This document shows, in pieces, positions 46,676-54,005 of a DNA stretch of 54,005 bases. The stretch is from Gammaproteobacteria bacterium. GTDB lineage: Bacteria; Pseudomonadota; Gammaproteobacteria; Pseudomonadales; Pseudohongiellaceae. The translations under genes were made by a program, and so were the position numbers. Position 1 is the first letter of the stretch, and every line of letters begins with the position of its first letter. The DNA lies in contig JABIPQ010000146.1 in NCBI GenBank assembly GCA_018698975.1, forward strand, positions 1-54,005, given 5' to 3'. Under the pieces are notes generated by a model. That model had not been told where the DNA came from and did not search any database. It worked only from the letters and a program-made list of their open reading frames with translations.

Positions 46676-47569
46676 ATGACAGAAATACTTTACAAGCAGT
46701 CAGATAAAAAAGTTGCCAGCTGGCGGGATTACTACGAAATGTGTAAACCCCGGGTGGTCATGATGATGATCCTGACTTCTCTGGTAGGGATGTTCCTGGC
46801 GGTGCCGGGCATGGTTTCACTGAATATTTTGATCTGGGGCAATCTGGGGATTGCTTTGGTGGCCAGTGCTGGTGCCGTAGTTAATCATCTGATTGATCAT
46901 CAGGTGGATACAATCATGCAGCGGACAATCAAACGCCCGATTCCCCAGGGCAAAGTCAGCCCAACTCAGGCCTTGTTGTTCGCGCTTGGTATTTGCTTGC
47001 TTGGCATGTTGATTCTTATATTCCTGGTTAATCCTTTATGCGCCTGGCTGACACTTGCGTCCTTTGTTGGCTACGCGATTATTTATACAGGTTTTCTAAA
47101 ACGCGCGACTCCCCAGAATATTGTTATCGGAGGGCTTTCCGGTGCGATGCCCCCCCTGCTTGGCTGGACAGCTGTCACAGGCACCATTGATCCCAATGGC
47201 CTGTTACTGGTCTTGATCATTTTTGCCTGGACACCCCCACATTTCTGGCCATTAGCCATTCATCGCAAAAGTGATTATGCAAAAACTGACATCCCAATGC
47301 TGCCAGTAACTCACGGTGATCCGCTGACAAAATTACACACATTGCTTTACACAATTATCATGTGCCTGGTCACTATTTTGCCATTTCTGACCGGGATGAG
47401 CGGCCCCCTTTATTTAGCCGCGGCGATAGTTTTGGGTGGCGGATTCCTTTATCACTCTATACGCTTGTTCTTAACTGACAATCCCAGAGCGGCATTAACT
47501 ACTTTTCGTTATTCTATTGTTTACCTGATAGTGCTATTCATTGCGCTTTTGATAGACCATTATCTCTAG
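46676..47569 (+). CDS. ctaB: Protohaem IX farnesyltransferase (haem O synthase)
   Basis: CtaB/CyoE adds the farnesyl tail to haem B, giving haem O. The 297-residue UbiA-family protein has the two Asp-rich motifs: NHLIDHQVDTIMQRTIKRP (N70, D74, D78) and the second near DIPMLPV, preceded by WTPPHFWPLAIHRKSDYAKT. Nine or so membrane helices are visible. It is 4 bp after ctaA. Confidence 0.96.
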   Translation: MTEILYKQSDKKVASWRDYYEMCKPRVVMMMILTSLVGMFLAVPGMVSLNILIWGNLGIALVASAGAVVNHLIDHQVDTIMQRTIKRPIPQGKVSPTQALLFALGICLLGMLILIFLVNPLCAWLTLASFVGYAIIYTGFLKRATPQNIVIGGLSGAMPPLLGWTAVTGTIDPNGLLLVLIIFAWTPPHFWPLAIHRKSDYAKTDIPMLPVTHGDPLTKLHTLLYTIIMCLVTILPFLTGMSGPLYLAAAIVLGGGFLYHSIRLFLTDNPRAALTTFRYSIVYLIVLFIALLIDHYL

Positions 47570-47623
47570 CCAAGCCAGGCCGATAAATTCTTCAGGTAAA
47601 ACCTGGTTGGTGAACAAGCCGTA

Positions 47624-48268
47624 ATGGATAATACCCGCATTAAAATACTCCTCCCCATACTTGCCGGAATTTCGGTTCTGCTTGGTACTTTCCTTTTTTA
47701 TCTCGCTTTTGTTTTTAATCCAATAACCAAGGAATCACTGCGCAATGACAGCTTCTTTGTCTATGATGTCCCGATTCATATTGATGACTTTAGTTTGACA
47801 GATCACTCCGGGGATACCGTAACTCAGGATTTATTAGCCAATAAATGGACTCTGGTATTTTTTGGTTATACTTTTTGTCCGGATATCTGTCCACTGACCA
47901 TGGCATCCATCAGGCAGTTTTATGATTTACTGGAAACAAATTCCGCAGTAAATGATGTGCAAGTGGCAATGATTAGTGTTGACCCGAACAGGGATACTCC
48001 GGAAAAACTTGCCAGTTATGTAGGTTTTTTTAATCCTGCTTTTATTGGGCTCACAGGTGACTATTCAAGCCTCTATTCACTGTCGAGACAAATGAATGTG
48101 GCATTTTCCTATTTAAGGGTTGATGATGAAAATTACCTGGTTACCCACAATGGTGAAATTATGCTGATTGATCCTGAGGGTAATAATGTAGGATTTTTTA
48201 AAGCGCCATATCAACCAGAGCTGATGCTGGAAAATTTCCAGGCAGTAAAAACATACCTGTCAAAATAA
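47624..48268 (+). CDS. SCO1/SenC-family copper chaperone
   Basis: SCO proteins deliver copper to the CuA centre of oxidase subunit II. The 214-residue protein has one N-terminal membrane anchor (about 8-30) and a thioredoxin-like periplasmic domain with the copper ligands C85 and C89 (YTFCPDICPL) and H175 (YLVTHNGEIML). It ends the cluster 54 bp after ctaB. Its usual client, the CuA domain, is missing from the local CoxB. Confidence 0.93.
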   Translation: MDNTRIKILLPILAGISVLLGTFLFYLAFVFNPITKESLRNDSFFVYDVPIHIDDFSLTDHSGDTVTQDLLANKWTLVFFGYTFCPDICPLTMASIRQFYDLLETNSAVNDVQVAMISVDPNRDTPEKLASYVGFFNPAFIGLTGDYSSLYSLSRQMNVAFSYLRVDDENYLVTHNGEIMLIDPEGNNVGFFKAPYQPELMLENFQAVKTYLSK

Positions 48269-48302
48269 TTCAGGCTTTTAAAAATTTCAAAACATGAATT
48301 AA

Positions 48303-49091
48303 TCAGCTTTTCTCACCAATTCCTGCAAGCCTGGAAATCATAAACAAGACGCTGGTTGCTACCACGATACTGGGACCAGTAGGCGTGTCCCAGAACCAGG
48401 ATGCTGCCAAACCGCCACAAACAGCAATACATCCAACCATGCTGGCAAATGCTGACATGGTTTCCGGTGTTTTGGTAAAGGCTCTGGCACAGGCTGGAGG
48501 AATGATTAAAAGGGAAGTGATAAGCAGCACGCCGACAACTTTCATTGAAACAGCAACAATTAGCGCTATAAGCATCATCAGCAACAAGCGCAACTGCAGG
48601 ACATTGAGTCCCTCGACTTGTGCAAGCTCTTCATGAAGGGTAATGGTTAACAGCCGATTCCAGTTTTTGAATAAAACACCCAGAACAATAACAACAGTAG
48701 CGCCTATCCATAATAAATTACTGTCAGAAACTGTTAGAAGATCGCCAAACAGGTAGGCTATCAAATTTACCTGATTGTCTGTAAAACTGATAATTACCAG
48801 GCCAAGAGCCAGGGAGCTATGGGCAAGAATCCCCAGAATTGTATCGGTAGACAGGCCGCGGCGGTTCTCCAGCATGACAAGAACTACAGCTAACAGCATG
48901 CAGGCCATAATGACGGCAAGCTCCAGATTGATATCCAGCAGTAAGCCCAAAGCAATACCAAACAATGCGGAATGCGCCAAAGTATCACCAAAATAAGACA
49001 TCCGGCGCCATACGACAAAGCACCCAAGAGGCCCGGCGATGATTGCTACCATCAATCCGGCAAGTAATGCTCGTAGAATAAAATCAGCCAT
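48303..49091 (-). CDS. znuB: Zinc ABC transporter permease ZnuB
   Basis: ZnuB is the membrane channel of the high-affinity zinc importer. The 262-residue protein has about eight membrane helices and the ABC-3 family features GPLGCFVVWRRMSYFGDTLAHSALFGIALG near the N-terminus and the LLIMS-like LLITSLLIIPPACARAF. It follows znuC on the same strand after 72 bp and converges with the SCO gene. Confidence 0.95.
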   Translation of the reverse strand: MADFILRALLAGLMVAIIAGPLGCFVVWRRMSYFGDTLAHSALFGIALGLLLDINLELAVIMACMLLAVVLVMLENRRGLSTDTILGILAHSSLALGLVIISFTDNQVNLIAYLFGDLLTVSDSNLLWIGATVVIVLGVLFKNWNRLLTITLHEELAQVEGLNVLQLRLLLMMLIALIVAVSMKVVGVLLITSLLIIPPACARAFTKTPETMSAFASMVGCIAVCGGLAASWFWDTPTGPSIVVATSVLFMISRLAGIGEKS

Positions 49092-49163
49092 AAAAATACC
49101 GCTTAGTGCTTGGGAGCCTTTGAGTGCTTATGAACAGCTTCAGGCTTACAGTGAATTTCATAA

Positions 49164-49940
49164 TTAATCAGAGATTCCCTTGCCTTCACTATTTATGACT
49201 TCACCGCCCAGTTCATGACTATGGTTGTGGTGATGAGTGTACACGGCAAGGGTTTCAGCATCCTTTTTGCCGAATAATTCCAGATAGGCGGGATCGTTAC
49301 TTACCTGCTCAGGATGGCCATGACAACACACATGCTGATTAAGGCAAATAACTTCGTCAGTAGCAGACATGACCAAATGTAAATCGTGTGAGACGAGCAA
49401 AATCCCGCATTTATGTCTGCTGCGAATGTCGGCTATCAAGCGATATAATTCAGCCTGACCATTGACGTCAACTCCCTGTGCAGGTTCGTCGAGAACAAGG
49501 AGCTGGGGTTCCTGAATCAGCGCTCTTGCCAGTAAGACGCGTTGTAATTCTCCACCGGAAAGAGAATACAGCTGGTTGTTAATCAGCCCGGTTGCGCCAA
49601 CCTCTTCCAGTACTCTTTGTATTTCGTTTTTGTTGGCATTGACCGCCAGCTTTAAAAAACGGTCAACCGTTACTGGCATGCTTGGATCTATATGCAAGCG
49701 CTGTGGCATGTAACCAATTCGCAAACCCTTTTTCAGGTTTACCTCGCCACTGGACGGTCGGGTCAGGCCAAGCACTATCTTAACCAATGAGGTTTTTCCG
49801 GCCCCATTTGGACCAATGAGTGTGACAATCTGCTGTTCTGCAATTTGTAGGGAGATATTATTTAATATCTGCCTGTGGTCGATGTGCAGTGAAATGTTTT
49901 TTGCATTGATGAGGACGTTATCTTCCACGAATATTTCCAT
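49164..49940 (-). CDS. znuC: Zinc ABC transporter ATP-binding protein ZnuC
   Basis: ZnuC powers zinc uptake with ZnuA and ZnuB. The 258-residue protein has Walker A GPNGAGKT at 43-50, the ABC signature LSGGE at 127-131 and Walker B LLVLDEP at 147-153. A His-rich segment near the C-terminus (THHHNHSHE) may sense or bind zinc, as in other ZnuC proteins. The start is unusual: the ATG at 49940 lies within a 12-bp tandem repeat that continues upstream, and it is preceded directly by TAA of a small upstream frame (TAAATG). GGAAAAG just before it can serve as ribosome binding site. znuA is divergent. Confidence 0.94.
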   Translation of the reverse strand: MEIFVEDNVLINAKNISLHIDHRQILNNISLQIAEQQIVTLIGPNGAGKTSLVKIVLGLTRPSSGEVNLKKGLRIGYMPQRLHIDPSMPVTVDRFLKLAVNANKNEIQRVLEEVGATGLINNQLYSLSGGELQRVLLARALIQEPQLLVLDEPAQGVDVNGQAELYRLIADIRSRHKCGILLVSHDLHLVMSATDEVICLNQHVCCHGHPEQVSNDPAYLELFGKKDAETLAVYTHHHNHSHELGGEVINSEGKGISD

Positions 49941-50012
49941 TTACTTTTCCATGAACTCTTGCACGAATTATTGCATTAACTCGTACATCAACTTGTGCAT
50001 AAACTCTTGCAT
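49917..50012 (-). repeat. 12-bp tandem repeat with an in-frame start codon in every unit, spanning the znuC start
   Basis: Eight 12-bp units run without gaps. Read on the minus strand from 50012: ATGCAAGAGTTT, ATGCACAAGTTG, ATGTACGAGTTA, ATGCAATAATTC, GTGCAAGAGTTC, ATGGAAAAGTAA, ATGGAAATATTC (the znuC start), GTGGAAGATAAC. The five upstream units (49953-50012) are the best conserved. All units are in one frame; two contain TAA. The result is a 14-codon upstream frame (MQEFMHKLMYELMQ) and a short one from GTG (VQEFMEK) ending directly at the znuC ATG. Confidence 0.85.
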
Positions 50013-50112
50013 CAAGTACAAGCCAGGAAAAGGCAGTATAAGAATACAGGAACACGATTCAGAGCAGAAAATTTTAAAGTGCTCATTTGAATCCTGTGGT
50101 ATTTAATCAGGG

Positions 50113-50122
50113 TGATATATCA
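50113..50122. promoter_or_regulatory. Palindrome in the znuC-znuA gap, possible operator
   Basis: TGATATATCA is a perfect 10-bp palindrome roughly midway between the divergent zinc-transport genes, where a Zur operator would be expected. It does not closely match the GTTATA/TATAAC-type Zur box, so the assignment is only positional. No other good operator was seen in 50013-50209. Confidence 0.3.
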
Positions 50123-50209
50123 TAGCATCTTTTATGTGCCCGACTTATCGACTAAAAAATATTTTAGTGCGACATTAGCCAATAACTACCGGTTAACTAT
50201 CTATTAATT

Positions 50210-51058
50210 ATGCGTCCACTTATCCTGATTATTGTTCTTTACCTGGCAGGCAGTTCAATGGCTCTGGCACAACCTGTTGTTGTTGCGAGTATCCGCCCCT
50301 TGCAATTAATTGCAGCTGCCATTACTGAAGGTGTATCTGAGACTCTGCTGGTCATGGATAGTTCTCAGGACCCCCATCATCCTTCGTTAAAACCCTCACA
50401 GCGTCGGGCGATGAATCAGGCAGATATTTTTATTTGGATAGGGCCGCAACTTGAAACTGGTATGGAACAGATAGTCGCGCAATTGAGCGCGACAGTACTG
50501 CCAGCATTGCAAATATCAGACTTGAGGATTTATCAGCTTAATAATAAGCCCGACCCCCATATCTGGCTGGATACTGATAATGTGCGCCTCATAGCAAGGT
50601 CCCTGACCAAGGCCTTGATAGAAATTGATCGCCAAAATGAAAATCAGTACAGCGCTAATCTGACAAGATTTCATCAGCAACTTGATGTTCTTGACGAGGA
50701 GATAAGCAACACTTTGCAAGCACCTGGCTTTCCCCCATTTGCGGTTTATCATGATGGTTACCAGTATTTTGAAAAACAATTTTCCTTGTCTCACAGAACA
50801 AGCTTTACCAGCAATGAAGAAGTCCAGCCAGGTATCAGGCAAGTGTTGGCGATTAAATCAGTACTTGATAGTGACAATGTAAATTGTATTGTGGTTGACC
50901 CTTCCGTAAATACAGAGAATCTGGGCAATCAGCTTGAACGCAGTAATTTGCGCTTTATATCTGTTGATGTATTGGCGCATGATATTCCTCTGGCAGGTGA
51001 CGCCTATTTAAGGTTTATGAATAATATGGCATCAAATTTTTCGTCCTGTCGCGACTAG
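50210..51058 (+). CDS. znuA: Periplasmic zinc-binding protein ZnuA
   Basis: ZnuA captures zinc in the periplasm for ZnuBC. The 282-residue protein has a signal peptide (about 1-20, ending SSMALA) and three conserved metal histidines: H56/H57 in DPHHPSLKPSQ, H117 in DPHIWLD and H181 in VYHDGYQYFEKQF. The long His-rich loop of E. coli ZnuA is absent. It is divergent from znuCB and followed by polA after 72 bp. Confidence 0.93.
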   Translation: MRPLILIIVLYLAGSSMALAQPVVVASIRPLQLIAAAITEGVSETLLVMDSSQDPHHPSLKPSQRRAMNQADIFIWIGPQLETGMEQIVAQLSATVLPALQISDLRIYQLNNKPDPHIWLDTDNVRLIARSLTKALIEIDRQNENQYSANLTRFHQQLDVLDEEISNTLQAPGFPPFAVYHDGYQYFEKQFSLSHRTSFTSNEEVQPGIRQVLAIKSVLDSDNVNCIVVDPSVNTENLGNQLERSNLRFISVDVLAHDIPLAGDAYLRFMNNMASNFSSCRD

Positions 51059-51130
51059 TGAAATATTTCAAATAAGTGATAAAACCGGTCCATAATCTCC
51101 AATAACAGAAAGTAAAAAAAGTTGAGCAGC

Positions 51131-53875
51131 ATGGCTAAAAATGACCCACTGATACTTGTTGATGGTTCCTCCTATTTGTTCAGGGCCTTCCACGCATTAC
51201 CGCCTTTGATGACCAGCAAGGGACAGCCAACCGGAGCGGTCAAGGGTGTGATCAATATGATCAGAAGCCTTATCAATTCTTATCCGGAAAGTTATGTTGC
51301 GGTTGTTTTTGATGCCAAGGGGAAAACCTTCCGCAACGATATGTATTCCGAGTACAAGGCAAACCGGCCACCAATGCTGGATGATTTGCGTAGCCAGATT
51401 GAACCCATTCATCAAATTATCAAAGCCATGGGCTTGCCATTGATTGTGGTTGATGGCGTCGAAGCTGATGATGTGATTGGCACTCTGGCACAGCAAGCCT
51501 GGGAACAGAAAATGCCTACCTTGATTTCCACCGGAGACAAGGATCTGGCCCAGTTGGTGAATGAGCATGTCACCTTACTAAATACCATGAACAATGAGAC
51601 TCTCGATCACGATGGTGTAAAAAATAAATTTGGCCTTCCGCCAGAAAAAATAATCGAATATCTGGCCCTGATGGGCGACAAAGCCGACAACATTCCTGGC
51701 ATTCCCAGTGTCGGCCCGAAAACTGCGGTTAAGTGGCTTGACGAATTTGGCTCACTTGAGGAGCTGGTTAAAAGGGCCGATGAGGTGAAAGGAAAAGTCG
51801 GCGAGAAGCTGCGTGATAATCTGGCTCAACTGGAGCTTTCCAAAGAGCTTGCAACCATCAAGCTGGATGTTGAACTTGATTTCGGCCCGAAAGATCTGGT
51901 GCATCTGGAGCCCAATAATCCTGATTTGCTTGCATTGTATAAACAAATGGAATTTCGTAGCTGGATAAAGGAGCTTGAAGGTGAAGGCATTGAGGCTTCA
52001 GTCTTGCCTGGTCAGGATGAGATCACTGAAGATGAGAATGAGCCGGAAACCATTCCTGTACCAGACAAGCTCGATTATCAGTTAATTCTTGACGAAAAGG
52101 CGCTGGAAAATTTTCTTGCGCTAGCCCGGAATGCTGGACGACTTTCTATTAGTGTTGAAACCGATGGTGGCCATTATAAGCAGGCAGAAATTATTGGGCT
52201 GTCTCTTTGTAGCGAACCGGGTATTGCCTTTTATATCCCCCTTGCACATACAGGACTGGATATTCCTGCCCAGCTAGAAGTAAGTGCAGCTTTCTTCCGC
52301 CTGAAACCGGTGCTGGAAGATAAGCATGTTTTTAAAATCGGCCATGACCTGAAAACCATCTCTCATCTTCTGCATGCTTATGGGATTGACCTGAAGGGCA
52401 GGCGTTATGACACGATGCTGCAATCCTATGTGCTAAATTCGGTCGCACATAAACACACACTCGACCGACTCGTTTCGCATTATCTGGAACTGGACAAAAA
52501 AACGCCTGATGAATTGCTGGGTAAAGGCAGGACAAAGATTGCTTTTGCAGAATTGGAAGTAGAGCAGGCGCTGCAATGGTCTGCGGAAAATGCGGATTTT
52601 TGTTTCCGGCTACACCAGATATTATCCAGCAAGCTTTCCCGGTCGGGACAACTGGAAAAGGTCTACCGCTATTTTGAAATTGCGCTGGTGCCTGTGTTGA
52701 ATCAGATTGAAGATAACGGAGTGAGCCTTGATGTGAAGGCGCTCACCAGGCAAAGCATTGAATTAGCAGAGCGACTCAAGGAACTGGAATTGAAGGCCTT
52801 TGAGTTAGCAGATGAAGAGTTTAATCTGGGATCACCCAAACAATTACAGAAAATTTTTTATGAAAAACTGAATTACCCGGTAATAAGTAAAACAGCAAAA
52901 GGGCAGCCTTCCACGGCAGAACCTGTTCTGCAGGAACTTGCTCTGGAATATCCATTACCAGAAGTGATTCTGGAGCATCGGGGCCTGAGCAAACTTAAAT
53001 CTACTTACACGGATCGTCTGCCCCTTGATATCAACCCGCTCACCGGGCGCATTCATACCAGTTACCAGCAAGCCGTGGCAGCCACTGGCAGGCTTTCTTC
53101 CACGGAACCAAACCTGCAAAACATTCCTATCAGAAGCGAGGAAGGGCGACGAATTCGTCAGGCTTTTATAGCAGGCGAAGGAAAAGTGCTGATGGCGGCA
53201 GATTATTCTCAGGTGGAGCTGCGGATTATGGCCCATTTGTCCGGCGACGAAGGTCTTTGTGAAGCCTTTTCCTTAGGCTTGGATGTTCATCAGGCCACTG
53301 CCAGTGAGATATTTTCAGTTGCCCTGGACAAAGTGAAGCCGGAACAGCGCCGAAGTGCAAAAGCGATTAATTTTGGTTTGATCTACGGTATGTCAGCGTT
53401 TGGACTGGCTAAACAATTAAAAATTGGTCGCAGTGAGGCCCAGGAATATGTTGAGCGCTATTTCCAGCGCTATCCCGGGGTTCGCAAATATATGGATGAC
53501 ACACGCATGCTGGCGAATGAGCAGGGCTATGTTGAGACTATCTTCGGTAGACGTTTATACCTCCCTGATATCAAGGCCAGCAATGGTATGTTGCGCAAGG
53601 CTGCGGAAAGAACGGCGATTAACGCACCCATGCAGGGAACAGCAGCCGATATTATCAAGCAGGCAATGGTTGATATTGATCACTGGCTAAAAGTTGCAAA
53701 GCTGGATGCGCTGATGATTATGCAGGTACATGATGAGCTGGTGTTTGAAGTGGCACGTGAAGATCTTCAATTACTCTCTGACGGCGTCAGATTCCGCATG
53801 GTATCAGCCGCATCGCTGAATGTGCCCTTGGTGGTGGACATCGGGTCAGGTAAAGACTGGAATACTGCACATTGA
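51131..53875 (+). CDS. polA: DNA polymerase I with degenerate proofreading site
   Basis: Pol I fills gaps and removes RNA primers. From the ATG at 51131 it is 914 residues; a TTG 9 bp upstream is a possible alternative. The 5'-nuclease domain looks intact (D11, D61, EADD near 111-114, GDKDLAQLV, GDKADNIPGIPSVGPKTA). The polymerase domain has motif A DYSQVELR (D691), motif B RRSAKAINFGLIYG (K744, F748, Y752) and motif C VHDE (D868). The 3'-5' exonuclease domain aligns over its full length with E. coli, yet catalytic D355, D424, Y497 and D501 are replaced by Ser341, Ile410, Trp483 and Asn487; only the E357 equivalent (E343) remains. Proofreading is probably lost, as in Taq-type enzymes. It follows znuA. 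Confidence 0.97.
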   Translation: MAKNDPLILVDGSSYLFRAFHALPPLMTSKGQPTGAVKGVINMIRSLINSYPESYVAVVFDAKGKTFRNDMYSEYKANRPPMLDDLRSQIEPIHQIIKAMGLPLIVVDGVEADDVIGTLAQQAWEQKMPTLISTGDKDLAQLVNEHVTLLNTMNNETLDHDGVKNKFGLPPEKIIEYLALMGDKADNIPGIPSVGPKTAVKWLDEFGSLEELVKRADEVKGKVGEKLRDNLAQLELSKELATIKLDVELDFGPKDLVHLEPNNPDLLALYKQMEFRSWIKELEGEGIEASVLPGQDEITEDENEPETIPVPDKLDYQLILDEKALENFLALARNAGRLSISVETDGGHYKQAEIIGLSLCSEPGIAFYIPLAHTGLDIPAQLEVSAAFFRLKPVLEDKHVFKIGHDLKTISHLLHAYGIDLKGRRYDTMLQSYVLNSVAHKHTLDRLVSHYLELDKKTPDELLGKGRTKIAFAELEVEQALQWSAENADFCFRLHQILSSKLSRSGQLEKVYRYFEIALVPVLNQIEDNGVSLDVKALTRQSIELAERLKELELKAFELADEEFNLGSPKQLQKIFYEKLNYPVISKTAKGQPSTAEPVLQELALEYPLPEVILEHRGLSKLKSTYTDRLPLDINPLTGRIHTSYQQAVAATGRLSSTEPNLQNIPIRSEEGRRIRQAFIAGEGKVLMAADYSQVELRIMAHLSGDEGLCEAFSLGLDVHQATASEIFSVALDKVKPEQRRSAKAINFGLIYGMSAFGLAKQLKIGRSEAQEYVERYFQRYPGVRKYMDDTRMLANEQGYVETIFGRRLYLPDIKASNGMLRKAAERTAINAPMQGTAADIIKQAMVDIDHWLKVAKLDALMIMQVHDELVFEVAREDLQLLSDGVRFRMVSAASLNVPLVVDIGSGKDWNTAH

Positions 53876-54005
53876 TTTGATTGATTCTTATTGTGCCATT
53901 GCTCAGGCAGGATAATTTTTACTTTTTTTAATAGTATTTTTTGAACTTAAGTAAAAACAGCGGGTCAATTAATACAGCAGGATGGTTTTCTCCCCGATTT
54001 TTCCA
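53876..54005. other. Non-coding end of window after polA
   Basis: A+T-rich sequence with no credible gene start. A weak GCC/GGC inverted pair around 53895-53915 is followed by T-rich DNA and could be part of a polA terminator, but the stem is poor. Confidence 0.3.

Noticed and set aside
49816-50106. Plus-strand open frame with a repeated Ile-Asn-Ser-Cys-like peptide
   Set aside because: It is the opposite strand of the znuC start repeat and znuC itself; the repeat makes more sense on the minus strand, where each unit has a start codon.

Overview
The window is the replication-origin region of a gammaproteobacterial chromosome. Gene content and order closely follow Pseudomonas (dnaA-dnaN-recF-gyrB, then plsC/gmhB/glySQ, then trkHA-rsmB-fmt-def and LysM-dprA-hemF-aroE). 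The moderate G+C, the adjacent cox-assembly and znuACB-polA blocks, and the long F1Fo a-subunit suggest a marine, Cellvibrionales-like relative rather than Pseudomonas itself. That placement is an inference from synteny; no rRNA or tRNA gene is present to test it.

Layout. Positions 1-19824 are all on the minus strand: glmS (last codons cut off by the window edge), glmU, the nine-gene ATP synthase operon with a clear sigma70-type promoter and an intrinsic terminator, parB-parA, rsmG-mnmG, mnmE, yidC-yidD-rnpA-rpmH. The strand switches in the rpmH-dnaA gap (19825-20368), which carries perfect DnaA boxes and is the best oriC candidate. dnaA, dnaN, recF and gyrB run on the plus strand. Two parS sites lie inside recF, so parAB, parS and the origin sit within about 15 kb. 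A 505-bp A+T-rich gap between mnmG and mnmE occupies the place of the E. coli/Vibrio-type oriC and is a second, weaker candidate.

Positions 26748-33900 hold envelope and translation genes: glyQ-glyS-gmhB-plsC (minus), then an LpxL-like acyltransferase, an Fe(II)/2-oxoglutarate oxygenase and a heptosyltransferase (plus), together suggesting lipid A/inner-core assembly. Positions 33897-39738 are def-fmt-rsmB-trkA-trkH (minus). Positions 39987-44415 are a LysM protein, dprA, hemF and aroE (plus), with tsaC missing from its usual place. Positions 44452-48268 hold a gamma-carbonic anhydrase and a cox-assembly cluster in which only the membrane hairpin of subunit II, ctaA, ctaB and sco remain. Positions 48303-51058 are the zinc importer znuB-znuC facing znuA, and polA closes the window.

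The most unusual items are: a 12-bp tandem repeat that puts an in-frame ATG/GTG in every unit and runs through the znuC start, making two upstream micro-ORFs; a DNA polymerase I whose proofreading active site is largely replaced; a stand-alone CoxB hairpin without its CuA domain or any subunit I gene; a heptosyltransferase that appears to need an ATT start; and the oxygenase embedded in the LPS genes. I saw no CRISPR array, phage, insertion sequence or other obviously horizontal element; most of the window is conserved core genome.
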